Source: Neostapfia colusana
Taxonomy: Eukaryota; Streptophyta; Magnoliopsida; Poales; Poaceae
Assembly (NCBI GenBank): GCA_030760725.1
Contig: JASWHV010000008.1
Coordinates: 58,813,671-58,877,670 of the forward strand
Reading direction: 5' to 3'
Length of the DNA: 64,000 nucleotides
The notes under the pieces are model-generated. The model was not told the DNA's origin and searched no databases. It was given only the letters and a program-made list of their open reading frames with translations. This document shows positions 21,719 through 33,771 of the stretch, piece by piece (within the stretch, counting starts at the first letter, position 1; each line of letters starts with the position of its first letter). The position numbers and the translations under genes are program-made.

Positions 21719-24700
21719 TTAACTGCTGGGCGCTGCAATTGCTATGTCTTCCATGCTCTTCAGGAACACTATCTCAGTAGGTTTTAAGCACCCTCGAATG
21801 CACTCCTGCCCAAGTTGTGCTCGCTCATTGTCCCCAAATCCAAACACGATGCCTTTATTTGTCACAGCTACAGTATGGTATAGTCCAGTGCTTATTTGGG
21901 AGACATAGTGATCCCGCAGACTCTCCAGAACACGAGGTCTCATTACTTTGTCCGACGATCCACGGTCATGAAAACCTAAACTCCCGAAGCCCATCCATCC
22001 AAATGCAAAAACTGAGCCTTCATCAGTAAGAACGAATGTCTTCCTCTTCCTTGCACATACCTAATATATTTATAGATGAAACCAATAGTATGATGCAGAG
22101 CACATATAATGGAATTTTAATTAAAACTAGCAGTTTAATCTGCTGCTACTGTGAAGCAGAAATGTTTGCTAGAACAAAAGACTTGCAATCCCGTTTTACT
22201 TTAGCTATTGTGGCTTGTATGCTGAACCTATTTCCCTAGCTGATACAAAGATGTGAAGCAGACCTGCACAGCAACTTGGCCCTTCAGACTGCCGATCAAT
22301 TCTGGACTAGTTTTATCGTTCTCATCACCATGACCCAAGGCTCCACAGTATCCTCTGCCCCAAGTATAAACCTGCAAAATGCAGACTTTTTACTTTTCTC
22401 TGGAGAGCAATTAACAGTGATAAGATGTAACTGGATGCAAACCGGACAATATAGACTCACGTGCCCCAGTGCATCAAGAGCCACAGCATGCTCATCTCCA
22501 GCAGAGACACGAATTACATGAATGTTCCGCCTCTTAAATGATTGTATGGCACGTGGACGAAGTTCATCATGTTGATTCCCATGTCCAAGGCAGAAATTAG
22601 TGCAACACCCAAAGGAATGAACAGTTCCATCATCGGTTACAGCAAATGTGGAGCTGGCACCAGCTGCAACCTGCACCACCTGACCGAAACCTTCAAATAA
22701 TTCAACCATCTTTGGAGTGGCACTGTCTATAGTGTCACCATGACCAAGTTGGCCATGTGTATTACTTCCACACGTATATACTTGTCCATCCCTGGTAAGA
22801 ATCACAGTAAAACTTAGACCAGTAGCAACCTGTGAAGAGTAATATAAAATCATTAGAATAAGAAGAGAACTGCAAAAACAAGGGGAGAATATTTTGTCAA
22901 TTTGGAACGAAGTCTAGAGATCAGCGATAATAGAAAAAACTTCTACAATGATACAACCTGGGTAAAGCCGAAATTGAGTGCCTCAGGAACCATTTTTAAA
23001 CAACCATATAAAAAAATGCATACAAAATGATAGTTCTGATCCCAAATATAGGTCCACCAGGACATCAACATGGCCATCAGTATGATAATATGGAAAGGAT
23101 ATAAAAAAATAAACAAGAGTAATAGGTGGTTTACCCTGTGGAAGGGAGCTGTGAGGAAGATCAAATTTTAATCTAATTAATCTTTTAGTATTTATAAATA
23201 ATAATAAGGGGGTTTATTAATAGATTATTTAACATGAATCATACTAATCAGCTAAAGAATGTCTTCTAAAAATAAATAGAAACAGAACAATGACAGGCAC
23301 ATGTGCAATTCCTATTATCTCGAGATGTTTATTCGGCATTTAATTCCTAACCAATGCAAGTCTTGAGCAACAAAGAGGGAACTTCTCAAAAAATACAAGA
23401 ATGGGAACAAGCAAACAAAGAATGACAGTACGTAATACAATTATGCTAAGTTGAGAGATCAGCAGAGGGAATATAGAAAAAAATCACAAACAAGGCGAAA
23501 AATATTCCCGCAAAGTCAAATAACCTACAGGTCTGATTATGTATGAAGTATCATTGTACACACAACATATAGATATAGGGATAAAAAATAATAGTAGTCC
23601 CACCTGCTTGCAAGGGATCCCTTTAAGTGCTTCCACTTGAGTTGGTCGAAATATAGTTCTCCCCACTTCACCATGACCACAGCAGAATGATGAATTATCA
23701 CCACAAGTGAACACCTATGTAGACGAGATTTGTTAGAGGAGCAGGCATAGGGAGAATAGTAATACAGTAATAGGCATAACTAGCTTCCATCGAAGAGCAT
23801 CAATTACCTCCCCACACTCCGTAATAAAAGCAGCATGGTTGTGTGAGGCAGATATGTTGATAACACGGGAAAGTGACGGGAAGGAAACCCGACTGAATGC
23901 CGCACACTGTGTAGTATCTGGGCCATGACCTAGCACACCACACAAGCTGGACCCACAAGAATAGATAGAAGAGTCATGGACCAAAAGTGTGTGATATCTT
24001 CCTGTGGCTACTTGCATCTGGAAACATCAAGCATGATAACATGTATAAGAAAACAATTTATATACATCAAACTTCTAGCTATTCCAATGTCATCCACCAT
24101 TCCAAATGCAGCAAATCAACCAAATCTTTCCATTTGGCAACAAATTTAACATCTGCTAAACTAGTAGTTGTGTTGAAAATGGCAAATGACTCAACATGTT
24201 TAGAGGAAACCGAGAAACTAAAGCACTAGTATGGAACCTCCAGAGCGAATATGTAATGAAAAGGAAGCACACACCAAGCCGCAAATTATAATTAATACAA
24301 AAAGTTCAAATTTTTCATATGCAAGGAATAACTAGAACATTTTTTGTAGCACAGTAGCTACATAATTTAGCAAGAGTTATTTCAACCTCATTCATCAATT
24401 CCAAAAGGTTTCATGATCTCACAAGGCAGCATGTTCATGTTAGAACCATGTTTGTGTATCAAGATCAGTTGCTAACTCCCCTTGAACCAAAACAAGAAAA
24501 AAACTATATGTATCTGTGGGCTGATCTGCCCCTGGCCCAGGGCGGCCAGAACTGGGCCGTGTGGGCTGATCTGCCCTGGCCCAGGCCGGATCCTCCTAGA
24601 AGAAATTAGAGTTTAGTCTTCTTAGAGATAGAATTAGAGATAGACTAAAAGATTGAGTTGTAATAGATCAGTACTCTTGTAAGGGGGGTTATATAAAGAA

Positions 24701-25664
24701 GCCAAACACCCCAGTTTTAGATGAGATCAATAAAAAGAAAAAATTCCTCCACCTCCCTCCTGCCCTAGCCGCCGCCTAGCCTCAAACCCTAGCCGCCTCT
24801 CTCTCTCCCCTTGGAGCCGCTGCCTCCCTCTGCCCTAGCCACCACCAGGCTAGAACCAGCCCCCCCCCCCCCCCCCCCCCGATCTCCTCTGTTCCGCGCC
24901 TCCCTCAACAGCAGAACAGATCTGCGGCTGCTGATCTCCTCTCTGTTCTGTTCTACTTGCTGCTACTAGTCCCTGTTCCCAGGACAGCAAGAACAGCACC
25001 CAGGTAGGGTGCTAAACTGCTGCTGGATATCACCAGCAAGGTGGAACACAGGCAGGTTTTTGGTGTGATCAAACACCGGAATTGCAACAGTATCAGCCAA
25101 GAAAACGCATATGTTCAGTGTCCAGCTTGGAAAAATGTGGCTGTTCATATTAGCCTAGTATTATGCACATTGAAGCTTTAGAGCATAAACCATGCATGGC
25201 GAAATCAGTATACTTATTTCTCCCAAAAGTATAAGTGTGAGCCGAACCCACATGATTTCACTAAGATTTGTACATGGTAGAGCAGTCTCTTGGCCGCTCA
25301 AAAGCTATGAAGATCATGATATATATCTTACAGGCAAGGAAAAGAACCTCACGTTGCCAGACGAGGTGTGGACTATACCGGACGACTGCTCGACTGACTG
25401 CAGGAACCTGAGCACCTTCTTCCAGCTGCCTCCGCACCTCTGGAAGAGGTCGGCCCTCGCGGCAGGCCCCATGGCCGCGAACGCGGCCCGCGCGGCGCAC
25501 AGCTTGGAGGCAGCGAACTCGGCGAGCGGCCTGAGGACGCGGCAGGTGGCCTCGAGCCTGGCGAGGTCGGCCGCGGAGAGCCTCCCCGAAGTCAGCACCT
25601 CGCCGACGAGGTGGCCCGGGAGCTCCTCGATGGAGAACGCGCGCGGTGCCTTCTCCCCCGCCAT
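21719..25664 (-). CDS. F-box / RCC1-repeat (UVR8-like propeller) protein, six exons
   Basis: Exons on the minus strand: 25353-25664, 23808-24017, 23604-23714, 22461-22829, 22264-22371, 21719-22060. Every intron is GT-AG, all junctions fall between codons, and the total is 1452 bp or 483 residues. Residues about 8-47 form an F-box-like segment (FSIEELPGHLVGEVL, then DLARLEATCRVL). From residue 105 on come RCC1 propeller repeats, recognisable by GRYHTLLVHD, SCGSSLCGVLGHG, VFTCGDNSSFCCGHG, YTCGSNTHGQLGHGD, YTWGRGYCGALGHGD and FGFGDNERAQLGQ. F-box proteins usually supply substrates to SCF ubiquitin ligases; the substrate here is unknown. It is not UVR8 itself, which lacks an F-box. The ATG at 25662-25664 is the first in-frame ATG; the frame is open upstream to a TTG at 25754. 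No lesion is seen. Intron 1 is 1335 bp and contains a solo LTR. Confidence 0.93.
24515..25089 (+). mobile_element. Solo LTR (575 bp) inside intron 1 of the F-box/RCC1 gene
   Basis: Starts TGTGGGCTGATC, ends GGAATTGCAACA, and is flanked by a perfect 5-bp duplication GTATC (24510-24514 and 25090-25094). It has a TATA-like TTATATAAAG near 24698 and AATAAAAAG near 24730, so it is oriented antisense to the gene. A 21-base C run lies inside. Size and composition suggest a copia or small gypsy LTR; the lineage is not recognised. Confidence 0.8.
24860..24880. repeat. C21 homopolymer
   Basis: Twenty-one consecutive C within the intronic solo LTR, preceded by CCTAGCC-rich sequence. The length is liable to be miscalled in assembly. 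Confidence 0.95.
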
Positions 25665-26030
25665 GGATCCGGCGGCACGAGCAGGTCCTTTCGAGCCCAG
25701 ATGTGGCGGTGAAATCCGGCGCGCCTTGGCCCCGGATCGATCGGAATCATCCAAGGATCCGGCCGTGCGGGTCGAAATGGCGCCGGGACCAGCAAGCGCC
25801 GGCGGCGGCGGGGAATCGGGCGCCGGACCAGGTCGAACAGCGGACGAATGAGCGAGATTCTACCGGCACAGCTCCCCACCAGATTGAACCGAATGGAATC
25901 GCGCGAGCACCGAACTCAGAAACTAAATTGTGCATAATGTTGAGTGGTGTCGTAGGTCAGCAAAACTAAATTTTTTTTTTGTTTTTTGGACGATAAAACT
26001 AAAATAAAATAAATCTAAATGGCACACAAG
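25665..26030 (-). promoter_or_regulatory. Putative 5' UTR and proximal promoter of the F-box/RCC1 gene
   Basis: GC-rich to about 25860, then AT-rich with a T10 run at 25969-25978. An upstream ATG at 25748-25750 is out of frame with the gene and opens a reading frame that runs past the main start to about 25592. No clear TATA box was identified. Confidence 0.4.
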
Positions 26031-26859
26031 TATACCTCACGGTGAAACTGGAAATCTGATATTAATTGATAAGAAGATGAGTCCCGATCTTCCGAGAGGT
26101 AGGGTAAACTTGATTGGGTGGAGATCTCGACGTTGATGATCCAAGTCTCCAAATGAACGAAACCCCGCAATCACTACACCACTGCTCCGTTGGTTATCAC
26201 CCGTGTCACACGAATGACCTCGCCACGAAGGCTTATCCCTGCAAGCGCAATCAAGAACACAAGCAAGAACAGAGAAGTTGTAATCAAAACTGAATTGATC
26301 ACGAATTTGGAGTCTCACAACCGATGATCGGCGACACTATTCAATGACAGATTGTAACTAAGAAAAACCCGACCCTAATGTGGTGACGGTTGCTGTATGA
26401 AAAGGAGTTTAGGGACGTGCAAGACCACTGGACGCAACCCTAATGGGCTTCCACACGATACACAGGCCAGCAGCCCAAAAGGCGGTGGCGCAACACCGGA
26501 CAGATTCTGGAAACCCACTTGTTTCGCTGATTCCCGTCAACTTAGAAGGAATTTTGAGGTGGGGCTGGTTCCATTGGAAGCTTTATGAAATCACGGTTCC
26601 AACCATATATAGAACGTCCAAATCCGACTCCGTATGTGTCCGAGACGTCAGTTTTGGTGAAGGCAACTCCTGGAACCCGAGGTGGAGTCGAAGTCGAGTT
26701 GTACTTGGGCTCATCCTTGGTGTGCACGCCCTATCTCCTCCTCCTTGACTCCTTGGACTCCTTCCAGCCCTTGCTGGTCCTCTCCATTGTTCCTAATCAA
26801 TAAAACATGCATGGAAACAAGCGTAAGTTCTGAAAAACAATTGACAAGGTTAGAACATA
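26031..26859. other. Unassigned non-coding sequence, probably retroelement LTR/leader
   Basis: No conserved reading frame. It contains a CCATATATAGAACG promoter-like motif near 26605 and CAATAAAACATGC near 26800, and leads directly into a gypsy gag fragment, so an LTR plus leader is plausible. Termini and TSD were not found. Confidence 0.35.
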
Positions 26860-27242
26860 CCTGGAGATCCAATTGTCGTGCACGTGCTCTAGTGATCGGT
26901 CTTTGCATTGTATGCAAAGGAGAGATGTCCTCATCAATTCTGATGACGTTGCTACTACTGTTGATCAGTACGATGATTACGAGGGCGAGTACGAGGATGA
27001 GATTGCTCCACATCAGAACTACATACAACATCCTGGTCGTCCACACACCTACAATCAAAACGGTAAGGCTGCACCAGCCCCTCCGGTACGAGATAATGAT
27101 CATGTCCCTAAACTGAAATTGAATATTCCATCATTTGAGGGTAGATACATTTCTGATGTATATCTTGGGAGTTAGAAACTGAACAACGTTTTACATGCTT
27201 ACAATATCCTGAGGATAGAAGGGTTGCTGTTGTTGTTTGTGA
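26860..27242 (+). pseudogene. Gypsy gag fragment
   Basis: An acidic linker (TTVDQYDDYEGEYEDE) is followed by PVRDNDHVPKLKLNIPSFEG and a decayed continuation like the retrotransposon-gag domain start (EGRY, then a stop at about 27172, then tyrosine/leucine-rich remnants). This KLKLNIPxFEGRY motif is common in plant gypsy gag. It ends abruptly near 27242, where transposase sequence of CACTA copy B begins in the same direction. Confidence 0.6.
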
Positions 27243-29921
27243 ATATGGCACAAAGAAGATGTGTGATAACGATCGAGTAATGGTGCACCTGTCCGCCGGT
27301 GATGCATGGAAGCCATTAGACAGCTTCGATATGGACTTCGCTAGTGATGCAAGAAATATTTGCATCGGGTTAGCGATAGATGGCTTCTCACCTTTCAGTA
27401 CAAATGCCACACCTTACTCATGTTGGCTAGTTTTTGCTATTTCGTACAACCTACCACCTGCTCTTTGTATGAAATATGTGTTCATATTCCTTCGTCTCAT
27501 TCCACCTAGACCGGATCATCCTGGTCCACGTCTGAACGTGATGTTGCAACCCCTAATCGAAGAGTTGAAACGGTAGTGGACAGTAGTTGAAGCGTGCGAC
27601 TGTTACAAAAAGCAGAAATTCAACCTTCGAGTTGCGTACTTGTGGTCCGTCTATGATTTCCCGGCATACGACATGTTTGCTGGCTGGAGCGTCCATAGAC
27701 GTTTGACATGTCCAATATGTGCTTCAGACACAGACTTTTTTTGTCTTACTCATGGTGGCAAGATCTGCTACTTTGATTGTCATAGAAGTTGGTGGTCCCA
27801 GAATCATGTGTTTAGGCAACAGAAGAATGCTTTAAAAAAGAACACTATTGTGGCGAAGAGACCGCCAAAGCGTTTAAGTGGGTCAGAAATTGCTAATATG
27901 TTGGAGAAACTTGTGGTAGATAATGATCGTCCGAGATTTTTTGTCGGTTATGGAGAGGTACATAATTGGACTCACAGATGTGGACTATGGGACCTACCGT
28001 ACGTCAAGTCGTTGATTTTAATCCACAATATTGATGTCATGCACCAGGATCGTAACATGGGCGAATGCATCATAAACACGTGCACGAATATGCATGGTAA
28101 ATAAAAAGACAATATAAAGGCTCAAAAGGATTTGGCAGAGCTTTGTAATCGTCCAACGTTTAATCTCTCTGAAAGTGGTGGTAAGCCACGTGCTTCTTTC
28201 ATTCTTTAACCTAACTAGAAGGAAGAAGTTCTGAATTGGTTGAAAGGGTTAAAATTCCCTGATGGCTACACTACTAGCTTGAGACAAGCCATTAATGTCA
28301 GGACGGGAAAACTAACTGGGTTAAAGAATCATGATTATCAAATCATGGAAAGACTTCTGCCTGTTATGTTTCGGGGCTACCTTGTTGATGCAGTTTAGAA
28401 AGTGTTAGCCAAGCTTAGCTATTTTATAGGCACCTATGTGCTATGAAATCACGATACAGATGATGGAGAAGTTGGAGAATAAGATGTCAGTACTTTTATG
28501 TAAGATGAAAAAAATATTTCCTCCAGGGTTTTAAATTCAATGCAGCATCTCCCTATTCATCTGCCGTATGATGCTAAAGTGAGCGGACCTGTGCAATATA
28601 GATGGATGTATCATATTAAAAGAGCTCTAAGATATCTTAAACCAATGGTTGGCAATAGGGCTAGAGTTGTAGGGTGCATCGGTGAAGCATTTACTCTTAA
28701 GGAGGTATGATACTTTTCAAGTGTTTAATTTGCAGAGGAAAATAATGTCAATGCTTCTACGATACGTTACAACGTGGATGAAGATCCTCCTTATAGTGAC
28801 CTATCCATTTTTGCGACGAGAGGCACCCGTGTCGGTAGTAGCACGAGCTACAATTGTACCGCGGAAGAAAGGAAGCATGATTTGTTGTACATGTATGCTA
28901 ATATAGATGGGATGTATAAATATTTCGAGTAAGTATTTGTTCTACATCTATGCTACGTTGCATTCTTTACTATAAATTAATGCTAATATTCATGTTTTTC
29001 GGACAACGAGTTTCATAAGCAAAATTGGACACTTAGACATCAATCGACAAGCAAGCAGGTAGAAACGATGCGACGAGATAGAATTAATGGAGGGCCTAAT
29101 TTTCTATCTTGGTTTTGAGATCAAGTAACATTTTTTTGTCAGTTCTATATCCTTAATTATATAGTAGCATGTAAAAAATATTCTTATAAGTTCATATTAT
29201 GGACAGTGTGTAAAATATGCCGACGTCCATCAAGACTTGCGACAATTATCTTACTGAATATTCAAAGTTAGAATCTATGGTCGGTACGACGTCAACGGGT
29301 TCCGATTCCATTCAACTCAATTTGAAGCTCTTCGTCCTCTTGCGGCAACGACTAATACCAAAGTTGTGATGAGAGCAATCGATGTTAAAGTACGGGAAGC
29401 AAATTAGTATGGGATCATTAACAAAATCCTCGAATTCAATTTTGTCGGCAATAAGGAACTTAAAGTAGTTTTCTTTGATTGTGACTGGTTTAATAACCAT
29501 AATGGAACCCATGAAAACCAATTTGACATGGTTGAAGTGAAACACAACCAAAGTCTACTAGGGCACGACTCTTTTGTCCTTGCAGACCAAGTTGAGCAAG
29601 TGTATTATCTACCTTATCCATGCAAGAAGATGAGTGCTTGGTGGGTCGTACACAAGGTCAATCCTCATGAACGGTTATATACCCCAAGCGATGTTGGGTA
29701 CCATGATACTCCGACGTGTGTTGGTGAGTTCAAATATTTACCAAGAAGAAGATCTCCTAGCCTCATTTGTTGTTGAGTCTGGTCAAGAGCTCGATGACTT
29801 AGTTGGAGACGTCGATGATGTGCAGACTCATGAGAAGCGCAAACGGAAACCAGTCACTAAGACAGATCGATGGTCTAGTTTGAGGAGTAGCGTAAATAAG
29901 CAAGGTTCTGATGACTTTTAG
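27243..29921 (+). pseudogene. TNP2-like transposase, CACTA copy B
   Basis: Successive domains: TNP2 core (SAGDAWKPLDSFDMDFASDA, then NPF-like SPFSTN and SCWLVFAISYNLPP) from about 27280; a CPICASDT zinc-like segment near 27710 with FDCHRSWW; LPYVKSLILIHNIDVMHQ near 28000; DUF4218 pieces at 28320-28700 (RYLKPMVGNRARVVGCIGEAF); and a DUF4216 domain at 29273-29700 (FDCDWFNNHNGTHENQFDMV, then LADQVEQVYYLPYP). An acidic tail ends with TAG at 29919-29921. In-frame stops (for example about 27573 and 28398) and frame changes inactivate it. Introns are present as in other TNP2 genes. Confidence 0.9.
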
Positions 29922-30000
29922 AAATGAATACAAGTAATGCTTTCTTCATTTTATTGTTTCATGTTGTATATTTTATAATAACTATACTTTTCAAAGCATC

Positions 30001-30779
30001 GTTGTAATAGGGTGTCATCGGACAAGGGCAAAGGGATAAAGATGACCGTGAGGAGGTTTCTCAGCAGTGCGAGCATGATGGCTCGCACACGAGACGTGGC
30101 GGACACCCTTTTTCAGGGTAGTAGCTCTGGAGAGAGCGGACGGTCTTAGTTGTTGAGACACGTGCACTCAGAGCTGTTAGACAGACCTGTTGCCTATCAG
30201 CGGATTGAGGTAATTTGATTTAACAATTGTATTCTATTACATTATTAATTAATCTATTTATATTTCTTAACACTATTATAATATTGTAGGATGACTCAGA
30301 GTTAGAGTCGGAGGCTGAGGCCGAGGCTCCTCCTATGCCACAGTCGGCTGACCACTCATCCAGGTCAGCTAACCACCCTTTTGGGTCGTCGGAGGACACA
30401 AAGGCGCAGAGAAAGCGATGGACCAAGAGGAGCCATTATGTGGCTCTTCCTCCATTTCCTAGAGAAGAAGCAATGTTGTCGGCTATTTGTCCTGTTGGCG
30501 ATAGGTAAGAATCCTTTACGTTCTAGCTTTAGAAAATTACGTAGTGCTAAAACTCTTTGATGCACAATAGTTCTTGCAGCGGATGGGAGGACACTACCTT
30601 CGAGGATAGATGACGTTAGAAACAGGTCAAAACAATATCTTAGGGAACCTCATGCGTTTGCACTACACTGGTGAGGTCCCTGGCAGCAGTGACGAGTGTA
30701 TCCCTACCAAGTCATGGGATGATTACGCTCGTGCTACTGACCCGACGTACGTGACTGCTCAGGGTGCAGTGTGGGCTGA
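30001..30779 (+). pseudogene. Second ORF of CACTA copy B, 5' part
   Basis: Starts in a basic segment (VSSDKGKGIKMTVRRFLSSA), then an acidic/Ser-rich exon at 30290-30508 (DDSELESEAEAEAPP to AICPVGDR) ending at a GTAAGA donor, then an exon ending WDDYARATDPTYVTAQGAVW. The frame is cut at 30780 by the minus-strand chromovirus. Plant CACTA elements carry such an ORF next to TNP2; it corresponds to the DNA-binding/regulatory protein. Confidence 0.65.
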
Positions 30780-33512
30780 TGTGACACCCAGTTCTGAAAA
30801 TAAACCAAGTGAATGCATACGTGTGCCCAGGATGTTCATCACACATACACATCTTTATCACAAACTGAATTCAGCATACAACCACGTACAAATAATGGTG
30901 AAGTACTTATTACATTGACTCATTGTCTCACTCATGAATATCTAACTTATTATTGCAGCAGCATACTCTAAACGACAGCGGAAAATGACTAAAACAACAG
31001 GCTCCAACTTCAAATCCACAGGCTTATTGACGGTAGTGCGCACGCCTAGTACTCCACCTGTTCCTCGAAGTATTCTTCTCCTCTAGCTGATATATATGTG
31101 GGAATGCAAGGGTGAGTACATGTCGCACTCAGCAAGTGCGGGAAAAGTATGACATGTAGCTTACAACAAGGTAGGGAATAAAAAGGTTCATTGCAGCAAG
31201 CAAATTTTGTTTCACAATCATGATAAAAACAACAACTATCTCTAGGTGAGTTAAATTCCATCATAAGCAAATAATTCATCATCACTCTTTCATCATAGTT
31301 CATCATTTATCAAGCCTCAACCAGCCAATGTTCTTTCTCAATTACATCTCATACTCATAAATACTCATAACCATATCATTTCATAGAACCGAAACCAAAC
31401 TCATTGTCATGACCCAAACAGTCCCAAAACCAGTCCCAAAAACCATACCCGAATAACTATCCCAAGTTTTGCCTCTAATCATGGAAGTTGGCAACGGAAG
31501 CACGGCTATCATTATAGTTTTACACTCTGCACAGGTGGCACCACTTTACCCACAAGTTCGTGATTTCGTCACCCGTCGGCGATTGGAGAAACCTCTATTA
31601 TGCCACTACACAACCGTCGGTGTATGGCCAAGAGATCACAAAATAGCCTTCACAAAGAGGCTACTAGAATGTACAGACCCACTGAGGTTTCACCGGCAGG
31701 ATCGAATCTCCATTCTCCCAACCACGGGTCCCCTTGTGTGCCATGCAGTTCCCAGGGCAGTCCTCCTCGACTCACATTCCCCGCGCCATCCAATGGTCCA
31801 TAACAAGCTAGCAACACACCTAATTAGTCAGCTAAGAGGCACCCATATTTGGCCTTGTGGTGGCACTGTTTTTCTGGCATGTGCTCGCATGAACCGTTCC
31901 TTAGATCTACGACAAGCAACCCACCATCTCATTCAGCAACATCCACGAACCAAGTTCGCCTAGATCTCCCCGATTCCATGCTCATTAACATAATCAAGTT
32001 CCCACATCTTTAATCTCATGAGTGCAGTAGCTAAACATGTTTTATTTCAGCTTCCCGTGTCCCGTAAATTGAGCGAAGCAAAAGGGAAAAACGACCATAC
32101 CCGACTCATCAATTTTCATAGCGACAAGGATGGCTAACAAATCTAGTAAACTCCTATAAAAGGGTTTCCCATCAAGTTGACACGAGCATGCAAGCTTTAC
32201 AATCAAAATAGTTTGAAAACTCAAGTTCAATATGGTCAAGGGGCACTTGCCTTGCTCCCACGGTTCGTGTTGCTCAAGTATCTTAAAGTCCTGGTGCTGT
32301 AGTTCCTCGTAGACGGCCTCTTGAGCGTGCCCTTCTACTCACGACCACGCACGTACAAAGATTACAGCAATCAATTATCATGCACAAACTTTACTCAAGA
32401 TGCAATGATGTGGATGAATGCAATTCCTATGTAGCAGTTTATAAAAATTAGTGTGCACGTGTTCTTGCAAGTTTTAGTAGGCTTGCATGGGGTTTTATGA
32501 TGAACAAGGCTGCTGGGATCAAGTGTGGACGTGGTTATGATCTTGACACAATTAGTAGATCAATTCCACCGTCAAAACTTGACCAAAAAATGATCTGTCC
32601 ACACGCAAAAAATTCTACTCGCAGGGGGTGGAGAAAACGGGTGCGTAGAAACAGCGGCGACGTGGTAAGAGGGGTAACGACAACCTACCTCACTTCTTTC
32701 TCCTCTCTTCCTTGCGGCACGACCTCCTTCCTTGCAATGGCAGCAGCTGGAGATTTTCTATGGAGATTGCCGAGGCTGCGGCTGGGGCAAAACGTCGAGG
32801 CTTCTTCTCCGGCGGCGGCGAGGCGTGACGGAGCTTCGACGGCAGCCAAAATCAGCAGGGGCGGCGACCAAACCTTGGCAGCAGAGAGAGAGAGAGAAGG
32901 CGGTGGCCAGAAAATAGGGCTAGGGGGTGGCGGCTAGGGGGAGTTTTATTTATAAGGGGGAGAAAACAGCTAGGGTGGCTAGGATTTTAGCAATTTATTT
33001 ATCCAATGGCTGAGATTTAATTATAAAAGAGGTGGGAGCTATGGGCTGTGATTTAATTATTTATTTCCCACCAAGGGCTAAGATTATTTGGGGAAAATAA
33101 AATCTGACAAAAAGGAGAAGGGGGGCGGCTAGGCTTCCCCCCTTATGTGTTGCAGCCAAGGGGGAAGGGGCTGGCTAGGGTTCCCCCCAGGTGATGCGCC
33201 CAATTTGGGGGGAAATTCCCTAGGGGAATTTTGGGGAATTTGGGGGAAATCAGAAAAATTAGGGGAGAGGGGAATTCGCGGAATTTTGGGGAAAAAATAG
33301 GTGCGGCCAGGTTTGGATATTTTATTTATTTATTTTATTTTTCTATTTATGTTTATTTTTTATTTTCTTTTTATTTCCATTATTTTATATTTTTATTCCC
33401 TTTTATTATTTTATTTGCTTCTATACTCCTCTCTTTATTTCTTCTTCTTTTTAAAATGATTCTCTATATGAAAAATTCATGCAATGCATGGTAGTAAATT
33501 GAGGGTGTTACA
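30780..33512 (-). repeat. 3' LTR of the minus-strand chromovirus
   Basis: TATAAATA on the minus strand at 32947-32954, an ATG-free GC-rich leader, and GTGAG|GTAGGT with the donor at 32683-32688. The acceptor module is at 31046-31137. There is no G-box array; the U3 is AT-rich with GGGGAATTTTGG-like runs. Confidence 0.93.
31046..31137 (-). promoter_or_regulatory. LTR 3' splice-site-like module with hairpin
   Basis: Minus strand: CACTTGCTGAG, a hairpin at 31114-31130 whose stem contains one G-U wobble (GAGTGC/GTACTC), then after about 35 bases an AG and the acidic frame GEEYFEEQVEY with TAG at 31046-31048. Confidence 0.5.
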
Positions 33513-33771
33513 AACCTACCCCCTTAAAATGAATCTCGCCCTCGAGATTCAATAGAGTGGATAAAAGATGAGGGAATTCTGTCTTGAGATCTTCCTCATG
33601 TTCCCATGTAGTTTCGTCTTTTGTTTGATGACTCCATTGCACTTTGCACCAATGGATCACCTTGTTCCTTGTGACCCTTTCCTTTATGTATAATGTTTTG
33701 ATGGGGTGTTCCGCGTAGGTCAGATCCTCCTGAAGTTTTAACTCATCTATTGGTACTTGTTCTTCCGGCAC
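33508..33771 (-). pseudogene. Chromodomain tail of pol, minus-strand chromovirus
   Basis: Encodes KERVTRNKVIHWCKVQWSHQ and a following TTWEHEEDL, the chromodomain pattern (W-V-W and TWE) that defines chromoviruses and is thought to steer integration toward heterochromatin marks. It ends in the purine-rich tract (minus-strand AAGGGGGTAGG, about 33517-33527) directly before the 3' LTR. Confidence 0.8.

Noticed and set aside
22943..23164. Possible extra exon of the F-box/RCC1 gene ending PEALNFGFTQ before a GT
   Set aside because: No acceptor with matching phase precedes it. Joining 23604 directly to 22829 gives a regular RCC1 repeat (GIPCKQ-VATGLSF), so it is probably intron.
25664..25754. Upstream in-frame extension of the F-box/RCC1 protein
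   Set aside because: The codon at 25752-25754 is TTG, not ATG. The first in-frame ATG is at 25662-25664 and is followed by the F-box-like region.
26397..27116. Overlapping open frames in the 26.4-27.1 kb segment as a possible gene
   Set aside because: Only the frame with KLKLNIPSFEG has recognisable content (gypsy gag). The others lack domains and consistent splice sites.
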